Part shown: piece by piece, positions 10,801 through 23,100 of the stretch
Numbering within the stretch: position 1 is the stretch's first letter
How the letters are laid out: each line of letters starts with the position of its first letter
Source: Psettodes erumei
Taxonomy: Eukaryota > Chordata > Actinopteri > Pleuronectiformes > Psettodidae
Direction: 5' to 3'
NCBI GenBank assembly: GCA_016785225.1
Contig: JAFBJZ010000827.1
Span: forward strand, 1-64,000
DNA length: 64,000 bases
Made by a program: the position numbers and the translations under genes
The notes under the pieces: generated by a model
Database searches by the model: none
Told to the model about the DNA's origin: nothing
The model's input: only the letters and a program-made list of their open reading frames with translations

Positions 10801-13800
10801 AAGATGCCATGTTTGAGACAGAGATCTCTGAGGACGATGTTCCAGGGGAATGGAAGCTCAAAGGAGAGGTTTTGACCAGATCCCCGGTAAGACTGGATGC
10901 TCTTATTCACTTGATTTGTGCCACTTATGTCTTGCACCATGCATTTCTACATTTGCGTGTTAATTTTCACTTCACTCCACTCCACTTTTTATATATATAT
11001 AATCGTACTGTAATGTGCTCATCAGACGTGCGACATCCAGATGGAGGGTACAGTGCGTAAGCTCATGCTGAAAAATTGCCAGCTGGATCAGGCCGGAGAA
11101 GTGTCCTACCAGGCTCTGAACGCCATAACCAGCGCAATGCTCAATGTCAAAGGTAAGATGTATTCCTGGTATCCAGGAAGGGAATTACGATGTGTCGTCA
11201 TTTTAGGATATTGTCTGTAAAAATAAAGGTGCAAGGTCTGTGGGCAATAAAATAAAGCTATATGGCATGTAAGAGCAGACCTTAGATCTTTATTTTTAAT
11301 AGGTTTGAACAGTGGAATCTGCTATTTGGTTTGAGACTTTTTACAGCCCAAGAAGATAAAAAGGAATTTTGACGTGGGATCCCAACAATTTCCAATGGTC
11401 GAATTGGTGTCCTGTATTTGTGGTTCTGTTCTGTTGCACAGTCTGTTCAGTGGAAAACATGATCCTGTCTGTCATGTGTGTGTCACCTCACAGTACATTA
11501 GTACTGTCTTTGGTTAAATGTTTCGTGTCAAATCGAAGGGCAGTGGCCAGTTTCTAACTCACACCGAACACCGTGTTCAGGAATGGGCCACTCTATCTGA
11601 CATGACAACGCATCGCCTTGGTTTTACCAAAAATAAAGGTTCAGTTACTGTTTAATGTCAGAAAAGCAGCAAACGTCATTGGAAGGTATCTGCTGATGAA
11701 GAAAGAACTACCCGGAAAATGAAGATTCCTTGTCACATTCTGATGAAAATGGACAAGATGGTGGATTGGTCCTTCCCTGGGACAAAGCTTTTGGCAGCTG
11801 GGTCCAACATAAAGAAGCCACATCACCAGCAGCAACCGGAGACAACGGCCTTTGTGACAGTTCTCAAAACAAAGTGAAATAGTCTTCCGTAGATGACCAA
11901 CTACAGCATACAAGGGTGTAGTTAAACTGGCCACTGATTGTTGTTGTTGTGTTGTTGTTGTTGTTGATGTGTTGTTGATGTTCTGTCACCTTTCAACCCA
12001 GAAATCGAAATGGATTTTGTTGTCCCGCTGAAGGACGTCTCTGTGCCTGAAAAGAAACAGGCTAAGTTTGAATGCACCATCACGAAGGATGTCTCTAAGG
12101 TCATGTGGTATAAAGGTGCTGACATCATCACGTCAGACCAAAAATATGACATCATCGATGATGGAAAGAAGCATATGCTGATCATAAACTGCTGTGAGTT
12201 TGACGATGAGGACGAATATACGATTGAGGTTTTGGGCAAATCCTCAACCGCTCGGCTGACAGTGGAGGGTAAGTGCTGGACCACTGGACATGAGGAGCAG
12301 AACATGTATTCATTGAGTTGGTTGCTTTCTTATGCAAGCTAACTCACATGAACATGCTTTATTAATACCATTATAGGTATCAGGCTCAAATTTATCTCAC
12401 CGATCAAGGACCAAACGGTAAAGGAAGGCAAAACGGCTCGGTTCGAGCTGGAACTCTCTCATGAGAACATCCCCGTCACTTGGTACAAGAACGATGTTAA
12501 AATTCATCCAAGCAGAACAGTTCTCACTCATGTGGACGGAAAGAAACATGTGCTAGAAATGAGGGAAGTGACTCTAGATGATACGTGCCAGATTAAGGCT
12601 GAGGCTAAAGGAATTCCTTCCATGGCCAACCTGACGGTCATAGGTAAACCAAGAGCTACCATCTGCTCTCTCTCTGTGTCTTCCTCATCCCGTGTCTCCT
12701 CTGTTTGTTCAATCTGTCCATGTTTTACACAACAACCATCTTGTGTATTTGTATGTTCTGTGTTGTTTTCTGTGTTCCTCGTCTTTTTTGACCACGTAGT
12801 ACATATTGGTATATGTACAATGGAGAGTCACCCAACAATGTCCCCCTTCCAGAGGGAGATGCATACTTCACGGTTAAGCTGCAGGACTACACTGCAGTGG
12901 AGAAAGACGAGGTGGTTCTAGATTGTGAGCTCAACAAAGATGTCAATGTCATGTGGTACCACAACGAAGCCGAGATCAAGCCCTCTAAGATGGTGGCCAT
13001 TAAGGCCGAGGACAAACGCAGAACCCTCATCATCAAGAGGGCTGGCGACAAAGACAAAGGGCAGTACGTATGTGACTGTGGAACAGACAAGACGACTGCA
13101 ACACTGCACATCGAAGGTAAAGACAGAATTGGTTTTGGTGCTCACCTGTACTGAGGGTACCTGGTTAGCTCACCCATCACCTGTACAGCCTCCTAACCGC
13201 TCCTCATGCCCCATCACTCACCTTAGTTTTACTTTCTCCACCTGAAGCACCATCACTTCATCACCTGTGTGTGGTCTTTCTCGTCTATGTTTTACTGTCT
13301 CTTTGTCTACCCCTGAAGACACTAGTCCAGAAGGTCTTCACAATGGTTCTCATCAGTCCTTAGATAAATAGACCCCTTTATTGTTCTTTTAAAGAACTGT
13401 GGCACCTCGCAAATCTAATGGGCCCATGTAGAACCATTAGGCTCATCAGAAGTTCCATTTTGTAATGATGTCACCAGATCCTTCAGCACCAATAACAACC
13501 AATAACAGTCCCTGCCCAGCTGGACCACCCCAGTAGGGGTTAGAGCTGTTTTATACAAGCTTTAATTTACTCAGATCAGAGTCAAAGATGAAACAAATAT
13601 GTCTTTCTGTGTTTGTCTGTTATATGTATGGACATACTGTATATATTTATATACACATCATATCCAATATATATATATATATATACAGTATATACCTTGT
13701 GTGTTTCTTCACGTTGATTGTGTTGAATGTTTAAACGTCTTCACGACGAGTTTTGTCCCCTCTTGCGAACGTCAGCTCGCCACATCAAGGTGCTTCGACC

Positions 13801-16800
13801 GATCTATGGCGCTGAAGTGTTTGACGGAGAGACGGCTCGGTTTGAGGTCGAGCTCAGTGAGGACGACGTCCACGGCCAGTGGAAACTCAACGGAGAGATC
13901 CTCAGTCCGTCCGCTGTAGGTTAAAATGCATCTCAGCTGATATTCCCTCTTCCCGTGGTTCCATTCACTTTCATTGTGACTGAATCCAGATCAGGAGTTT
14001 CACATATCTTACCTGTCAGGGTTCAGAAGGCTGATCTCTGGTCAGCTAACACATGAGAGTGAATTGACCACGCCTCGCTCTGATCGCTTCTTTGCGGCCT
14101 CGTGTTTTTGCTGAAACGCTGAAGTTTGTTGACCATCTGCAGGACGTTGAGATCGTGGAGGACGGTGCCAAACACACTCTGGTGTTGTACAACTGCAAAG
14201 TGCCTCAGACAGGCGAGGTGGCATTCAGCGCCGCCAATGCCAAGTGTTCTGCTAACCTGAAAGTGAAGGGTGAGCGTTCACTGCCTCAAACTGAACATGT
14301 GTTCCAAACAAAGCACTGTGCTCATGCTTTTCTTCTTTCACCCTGAAAAGCTTCTCATCTTCGTGCTCTTCTTACCTTGGCGTTAACTCTGTCTGTCTGA
14401 ACCAACAGAGCTCCCGGTCTCGTTCATTACGCCGCTGGCTGATGTGCATGTGTACGAAAAGGATGAAGCAAAGTTCGAAGTGGAAATTTCTAGAGAGCCC
14501 AAAAGCTTCCGTTGGCTAAAGGGCTCTCAGGAGCTGTCAAACGATGACAAGTTTGAACTCCTGGTGGAGGGAAAGAGGCACACTCTTATTGTGAAATCTG
14601 CCAAATATGAGGACGAAGCCAGATACATGTTTGAGGCTGAAGATAAGAGGACGTCCGGGAAGTTGATTATTAAAGGTAAATGGAGTCGGAACGTTTTAGT
14701 TTCATTAGAACGGAAGCGCAGCATCGGCTTCAACATCTGAACCCAGGAGAGCGGAGGCCGCTCACATGTCCATGCCTTTTACTGTGGATGTTTATGTTCT
14801 TTATTCCTAATAGTATTGTGACCCCTTGACCTTTCCTGTAGCACCACCCTCAGGCTAAGGCGAGCAAATTCATCAGGAAGTCGTTTGTTTTGTCCCAACA
14901 CTTTCATATCGGGGCTGTGATGAAGCCTCACTAGCAGGACTCAGGACGTCTTAACATTTTAGACCTGGCCTTCTGAAGCCATTATAATCTTCAGATTTTC
15001 GCCGTGTTACAACTTTAAGCCTAATTCACCTATGTATGTGTATACATATAATCTCTCTGTCAGGTATTCGCCTCGAATTTATCAAGCCGATTAAAGACGT
15101 GACTGTGAAGGAACGAGAAACCGCAGAGTTCAGCGTTGAACTCTCTCATGAAAAAATCCCAGTGGTCTGGTACAAAAATGACGTCCGCCTGCACCCCAGC
15201 AAGGTGGTGCACATGTCGGAGGACGGGAAGGTCCACACGCTGGCCTTCAAGGAGGTCACCATTGACGACACCTCCATGATCAAAGTGGAGGCCATGGGCA
15301 AGACGTCAGAGGCCATGCTCACTGTGCTCGGTCAGTATAGTTTCCTGCGAGGCCACACAGAATTTAAAGTGTCAGAAAGTAATGCTCCATGTGTTGGTAT
15401 TTAATGGGGTAAATGGAGATACTTCAGGTGATTTTTCTTACTTCATTCGGTATTCTCTGCAGCCACTGAGAGCGTTTGCGTCTTTGTCACAGTCGGCGGG
15501 AGAGCTGCTTACCTGCTCTTGTGTGGTTTGAACTTGCTTCTGTCGTTGCTTTATCGCTGGTGTCCTCTTGCAGAGGGCGACCTGTACTTCACAGGAAAGC
15601 TCCACAACTACACCGCCGTCGAGAAAGACGAGGTGATTCTGTCCTGTGAGCTGAGCAAAGCCGCAGGCGAGGTCAGATGGTTCAAGGACGGTAACGAAAT
15701 CTTTCCGTCCAAGAACGTTCTCCTGCAATCAGATGGCAGGAGGCGCATGTTGGTCATCAAGAAAGCGTCGAAGAGCAACATTGGGGCGTATACCTGCGAC
15801 TGTGGCACCGACAAAACCACAGCCAACCTGAACATCGAAGGTAATACCTGCGGCGACCTGTCCACTCACCCAGACCACGGTCAGGACTTCAGAATCGGGC
15901 CCTGTCCACCTCCATTCTCCAAACCCCTCAACCCGGACCGCTCTTCACCTCCCCTCCATCATCCATCTGTGTGTTGTGTTGTGTCAGTGTGAATGTTTGT
16001 GATGACACCTGAGGATGCCCAGCCTCCGCATCTCAATCTGATTATTATAACTGTGTATGGAAACACAACAAGGGAGACTTAACGCTCATGTAAATGTCTC
16101 CTCAGTGTTCATATACATGTTTTAATATTCAGACAGACATCTGTGCAATTCTGTTTCATTTATTTGTATTCATTCCATTCATCATTTGTCTTTATTTTAC
16201 AAAATGTAAAATCCAAATGTATGAACCTAAGCTGTCCTCATATCCACTGATCTGTGGACAAAGACCCGTCTGTCCCACTGTGTATATGTACTGTATATAT
16301 ACGTATATTACTGTTTTCACCTGATGTTCTCCTGGCGGTTTCAGGTCTCAGTCAGTGGTTTCCGCTAACGTCTTTTTAAACCCCTGCAGAGCGCGACATC
16401 AGGGTTGTTCGCCCGCTCTACAGCGTGGAGGTCATCGAGACGGAGACGGCCAAGTTTGAGACGGAAATTTCCGAGGAGGATCTCCACGCCACCTGGAAAC
16501 TGAAGGGAGACACGCTCCACCCATCTGCTGTAAGATGGAACAGTGACAACTCCGTTGGAGCTCATTCATGCTCGGTTTAACCGAGATGCTCTTTGAACTG
16601 TCCATGTTTGTTCTCAGGACGTGGAGATCAAGGAGGAGGGAACCCGACACATTTTGACCCTCTTCAACTGCAAAATGGACATGGCCGGAAGCGTGGACTT
16701 CTCGACAGCGAATGCCAAATCGTCAGCTCAGCTCAGGGTCAAAGGTGACGAGAACCACAGTTTGCTTCACCGCATCGGGTCACAAACCGAGCATCTTCTT

Positions 16801-17072
16801 CATCCTGATTGGTTGGCTGAGGGAACACAAGCGGTAGTGTTGGATCATCAGCTGGTTATCTTAGCTTAGCATAAAGACTGGATTAAAAAGTTGAGTTAAA
16901 ATATCTGAAATAGTGAATCTTCATCCAGGTGTTAGTTTCACACGACAGAGGTGAGAACTGTCATGAAGACAAAAATAGAAGCAGGACAGGAAACAGTCGC
17001 CCAGATGAGATAAAGCTCAGTCTGTCAAATTCTCTCACGGTTGCTCTCACATCTTATCAGGCAAAGATAATG

Positions 17073-17134
<62 letters not shown>

Positions 17135-20100
17135 CAACCTGACATGGAGAAAGCTGCTCATTGTCAACAAAAACTGACATCCCAACAAGTCATTTATCCT
17201 CTTGTTTTCCAAGAAATTCATTTTTCCATTGTGAGATAATCCACTTGAAAGAAGGGGAATAATCTCAGGTACTGACTGATAATATGTGTTTAAATAAGTT
17301 TCAGTCTTAAACTGCCACAAGCTAAAAAACAGTCTCCACTTTAAAAAGTGAACTTTCAGAAGGTGAAATCACTTGTTGGGAGGAAGTTTTTTTTTTTTTG
17401 CAGTGTAAGTGACTTTTTACTGTATTTTTGGAAATGCAGAGCTCCCGGCGAGTTTGCAGAGAAACCGACAGCTCGCTGATTAAATGGCCGCCCCGGCTCT
17501 CAGCCCGCTGTCAGCGAGGCCGCCACGCGACCTGTAACTGGCTGTTAAGGGGGGGGCTTTAATTCAGGCACGCCAAGAAGCCCCGTTGTAAATAGTTGAT
17601 GCGTCTCGTTAATCCAGGCCGACATCCCGGATCTGCGTAACCACAACTCCCGCGACGGCGGTTTACGACACGTGACTCCGGTGTTTTTCTGCAGCGCGAT
17701 GTTGGGTAACTCCTGCGAGGAGCTCCGCATTCTCCTTTACCAGGGAAAAATGTGCAGGCCGGTGATTGACAGGAGCAGATTGGCCTCCCCTGATGGGTTT
17801 GGCAGAGCTGGGCTCTCGGCCAATCAGGCCCCTCGGTTATTTTAGAAGCCGCATGCCTTATCGAGAGCGGGTTCGCGGTGATTGGCAGGGGCCGGGATGC
17901 AACCCCGTCCCTCACTGGTTTGTGACGGCCATATACATCTGACGGCAGGTCGTATGCTAATGAGCGTGGCCCCCAATGCCAAGTCCCAGGGTGGCTGTCT
18001 TCAGTTGTCCTGAGGGCTTCCAGCGGCCTGCCCTCAGCCCAACCACACCATGAGGATTAGCCACTGAGGATTAGCCGTTTCTCTCTGGGGATTTTTTTTG
18101 GATCTATTCACCTGTTTCTGGGGGGGGGCTAACCATGTCTTCTCCCCAATCCAAAGCCCGAGTGATCGGCCTGATGAGGCCTCTGAAGGATGCCACCGTG
18201 ACCGCCGGGGAGACCGCCACCTTCGAGTGCGAGCTGTCCTACGAAGGCCTCGCTGTCGAGTGGTTCCTGGAGGGTAAAAAGCTGGAACCAAGCGACAGAG
18301 TAAGTCCCAACACACCGGACCCGGTCCTCTGCCATGTCTCCGTCCCACAGTCGCGAGTTCACTTCCTGTTGACATTCTGAGGCAAAGTCCCCCGCGGGTC
18401 CTCCATGACTTTTCTCTGCTTCAGCCAGTCTTCATATAAGGGCCTGCTGGTGGAGGTTCAGGATTCCAGCTGAGCATTTGATCCTGGTTTTGAGATAACG
18501 TGGTGCAGGGGAGGCTTTTCTGCCCCGCAAGCGTTTCTGCGGGGTTATTTTTAACAGCCGCGGGAGGCTGAGGCGCAGGGCAGGTGGCAACAGGAGCTAT
18601 TTGTCAGCTGGGGTTCGAAAACCACAGGACTTTCTGTCTGCTGTGTTTTTGCAGAGTTCTCGACTGTTTTCACGCCAAAGCGAGAGCGGGTGCGAGTCCC
18701 GGCCCCGTCTCCAGCCATAACGCGGGATTAGTTTGATTATCGGATGTAACCCGAGAACTGAGCTTTCCGCAGACACATGATCTCTCTTTGGGTTGTGCAA
18801 GTGTGATTTACGGCGCGTTACGTGGGTCGAGATTCACACGCCAAATCATCTGTTTCATCAGATCCCAAAGTGAAGGCAGCGATTGATGGCATCTTGTTTT
18901 TCTGTCACTATAAGGTTAAAAACAAGAGCATATGGAGGTTTACAGTGTCATTGGGTCTTTGATTTCGATGCCGCAGTCACAAACGCTGCTGAAATCTCAG
19001 TCGTGTGGTTCAGTCCGCTTGTTTAATGGCTGTTTTCATTGGTTATGAAACCAGTGCAAAGGCGGTGGATTCAAACTCAGAGAAAAACCAAACAAACTGA
19101 ACTTGTATGAATGTTATTATGAGATTAAAATTTAAATCCACAGAAATGAGAGAGGTTGAGATGATGAAAGCGATTTTAAAATGGATCCTGTTTACTTTAA
19201 AACTAGGTCTTATGTTTTACTGCTTTAATCCCAATAGTTCATTAGTTGAAGTGGAGAGCTGAAGGTGAATTGAACTTTTATGTTGGTTAAATCACATATG
19301 AACAAACAGCGTTTGAGGCTGAATGCTACATAAACTCCCGGCAACATTAGAGCTGATCTGATGTCAGATTAAATTTCACTGAAAACAAAATCAGTCTGTC
19401 AATTGACAATATTAGTGTCTGCAGCCGGTTAGACGTCGATCTTGGCCATTTTCATGTTTCACCAAGTGTGTTATAGGCCGGTTCTGGATGAAAGCATCGC
19501 CATCGTTTATGGAATAACCACTCCAGGTCTTCGAACTCATCAGCATAAAAGTGTTTATTTCATAAAGAGGCTCAGTCTTATAAGAAAAACATAATGATTG
19601 ATGCGTAAAGGTGACCTGTTATAACTTAATCTCACTACACCACAAAAGAGTGATAATTGTTTCTTTTTTTTCCTCTAATAACAAATGGAATGGCGGCGAT
19701 GGGAGAAGGTATTTGTCGCGTTTAATCCCTCCTCAGTGAGTTGTGTAGCTGTGGGCTCGGGTGTGACAGGCGGAGGATGCGTGGTAAAATCAGCCCTCAG
19801 GTGTCAGAGGTCACGCGGTTTAAATCGGGGAAAGGAAAGCAGCTGTCCGTGTTCGTTTTAGCTGTCAGGCTCAGCTGACTGACTTCACTCTCGGCCCAGC
19901 TCTGTGTCTTCTCAATCCGTATGCTGTACACCTGTCAGGTAAGCTTCAGGGAAAAGCATCCCAAAAATCCCTTACGCTGCCTTTTGGAGCCCAACGTGAA
20001 AGACCAGAGATGAAAAACACATTTGCTCAGTGTCAGACTTGTTAATACGTGTGAATACTGTGGACCTGCATAACTCTGCAGACCTGACAGTCTGTGTTCA

Positions 20101-23100
20101 GGGAAGAAAAACCCTGATTGGCAGGTGGTGTTCAGTTGAACTAATACCCTGAACGCTGTCCTCGATGCCCCTGCACCATCGCTGTGTGAACATGTGTGTG
20201 AATGTGAGATCAGATAACAGACAGTGAAGGGAAACATTTGGACCCGCTGCGAACGTAACACTACAGAAACGCCGGGGAGGAAACTACAAACCAGACAGAA
20301 ACTGAGGTGAAGTTAAATCAAGTTGCTTCACTTTTAAAGCCAGCTCCTAAATGTAGTGGTGTAATATTATCTGTTAGCACGTGGGGAGTCGGTTTCACTG
20401 AAAGTCAGTAGCCCCGTCAGCTACGCTGGCTAACGTTTAACTAAAGACAGGTTTGTTAGACATGCTCCCCATGCTAATGCACACATTGTTTTAAGGGCAG
20501 GTTGCTGACTGGCTGTGTTGAACCTGACAGGTGGTGTTGAAGTCGGAGGGAAAAGTCCACAGCCTGACACTGCGCGACGTCCAGCTGAATGAAGCCGGAC
20601 AGGTCAAAATCACCGCCAAAGACTTCCTGACTGAGGCCAACCTCATCGTCAAAGGTGAGACGACGTCTTCTGATTCCGCTCAACTCTGCTGATGACGTCT
20701 TTTTTGCACCGTGGAGTAATTCATCACCTTCTGAAAATGTGGTTGCTGCTCCATTTTAGCAGAACAGAAGCTAAACGACTGTCCCGTGTGTTTTATGTGC
20801 GTTCAGAGCCGGCGGTGGAGTTCACTAAGCCTCTGGAGGACCAGACGGTGGAGGAGGAAGCCACCGCCACGCTCGAGTGTGAAGTTTCCAGAGAGAACGC
20901 AGAGGTCCAATGGTTCAGGGACGGACAGGAGATCAGGAAGACCAAGAAGTACGAGATGATCGTCGAGGGCCGCAAGAGAGCGCTAGTCATCCACGGCTGC
21001 ACCCTGGACGACTCCAGGACGTACACTTGTGATGCTAAAGACTTCAAAACCTCCTGCTTCCTCAGTGTTGAACGTGAGTACAGCTGGAAAATGAAAATTG
21101 GACATTTGTGGAAGTTAATTGGCCTTAAAAGACCCACGATGTTAAAAATCCAAAAGGAATAGAACAATTTTGTAAGACAGACTGCTAATGAGTCTCTGTT
21201 TGTGTGGACAGCTCCACATATTGAGTTCACGAAGCCGCTCCACGATGTCGAGGTCAAAGAGAAAGAATCTGCCAGGTTTGAATGTGAAGTATCCAGAGAG
21301 GACGTCAAAGTGAGCACACCGGCTTCTTCTGTTTGTCCAAATGAAATGGTGATGTCTCAGCGTTTGTCTCTGAGACCTCCTCTTCCTCGCTGTCTCGCAG
21401 GTCTGCTGGTTCAAGGACGGAAGTGAAATCAGAAAGGGAAAGAAGTACGAAATTATCGCTCAAGGTCGCCAACACATCCTCATCGTCCACAAGTCTGTGT
21501 TTGATGATGAGGCTGAATACGAATGTGACGCCAAGACCTCCAAATCCTCCGGCATGCTCACTGTCGTCGGTAAGAAAGCTCTTCACAAGTTTAGAGATTC
21601 TTCACTTGACAGATTAAATGGTGGCGTCTTCAAACTAAAATAAATGTTTTCAGGGTGTTTGAAAAATTTTGATAAATTAGAGAAATTAGCTGCATTAGCC
21701 AGGATTAGTTAAATCCCAAACCATCTTCTTTACACATGTATTTAAAGGTTTTTTTCATCCACTGAACTCGTCTTCTCAGGTAGAGCAGTCTCCTGAATCT
21801 CTGTTGTTGAGTTGAGCTCTGAACTGGTTTCACCGTCGTGTCTGTCCGTCTCGTTGCAGAGGAGGAGGCGAGGTTCACCAAGAACCTGTCCAACGTTGAG
21901 GGGACAGAGACGGACAGCGTGAAACTGATCTGTGAGGTCTCCAAACCCAGCGCTGATGTTACCTGGTACAGAGGAGATGAGGAGCTGCCGGAGGGCGGCC
22001 GCTACGAGCACATCGTTGACGGCAAGAGGAGGATCCTCCTCATCCAGGACCTGAAGATGGCCGATGCCGGAGAGTACAACTGCAGGCTGAGTCCCAGCGT
22101 CAAGACCTCCGCAAATCTCAAGATTAACGGTATGGAAAGAAAAAAAACACACGTGTTAATAATCTCTGGTGATGAAGTTAACCCAACTCAGAACCCAGTC
22201 ATTTCTGATCAGTCACATTTCAGGGTAAATCAACCACAATCCTAGAAGTTTGATCAGACTGACCTCTGACCTCTCCTGTGTGCGCTTGTAGAACTGGCTG
22301 CTGAGTTCATCTCCAGGCCTAAAAGCCAGGAGGTGGTGGAGGGCGAGAAGGCGGAGTTCACCTGCTCCGTCTCCAAGGACACCTACGAGGTCAAATGGAT
22401 TAAAGACGACAAGGAGCTGGAGGCGGGAGAGAAATACCAGATGGGCAGCGACGGCAAGAGACGAACCCTGGTCATTATGAACTGCGAGCTCAAAGACGAG
22501 GGCGGATACGTGGTGTTGATCGGAACGACCAGAGCCAGCGCCGACCTCACCGTGCTCGGTAAGCTGAGAGTAAAGTCGTTTTTTATTCTGCAAAATAAGA
22601 ACGAGAAATAATTTTTAACAATCACACCGTTGTGCCCTCCTGCAGAGAAACTGAAGATCATCACTCCGCTGAAGGACACGGAGAGTAAAGAAGGTCAGGA
22701 GGTCGTCCTGAACTGCGAGGTGAACACTGAGGGAGCGAAGGCCAGGTGGCAGAGGAACGAGGAGACCATGTTTGAGAGCAGCAAGTACGTGATGGTCCAG
22801 AGGGACAACGTCTTCTCTCTGAGGATCAGAGACGCCCAGAAGGGAGATGAAGCTAACTACAGCATCAACCTGACCAATCAGCGAGGAGAGCACGCCAAGA
22901 GCTCCTGCAGTCTCACCGTCAAAGGTCAGTGGTTTGTTTTGTTTTTTATGTACGTGAGTTATTCAGTGAATGTGTTCTAACTCAAAGACAACATTCGTTT
23001 GTCATGTGTTGTTCAGAGGAAAGTCTGAGGATTGTGGTTCCTCCGGAGGACATCGACACTCAGGAGAAGAAGACAGTCAGCTTCTCCTGTAAGGTCAACA

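Larger units (their letters stand above)
16745..18156 (+). other. Intron (1412 bp) ahead of the Ig 13 exon
   Basis: Contains a (CA)30 microsatellite (17074-17133) and then a GC- and CpG-rich stretch (about 17440-18010) that looks unlike the other introns. Its 3' end carries an in-frame ATG (18135) inside the pyrimidine tract of the acceptor. See the promoter entry. Confidence 0.8.

Noticed and set aside
17438..17500. Possible dead Ig exon: cag|AGCTCCCGGCGAG resembles the start of Ig 9 (ELPVSF)
   Set aside because: Similarity fades after about ten bases and a stop follows soon. Mammalian titin has no Ig between the counterparts of Ig 12 and Ig 13, so chance or promoter sequence is more likely.
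17800..17850. ttattttag as a MEF2 site in the GC-rich stretch
   Set aside because: It is one base short of the YTAWWWWTAR consensus on either strand. The full match lies in the next intron at 18545.
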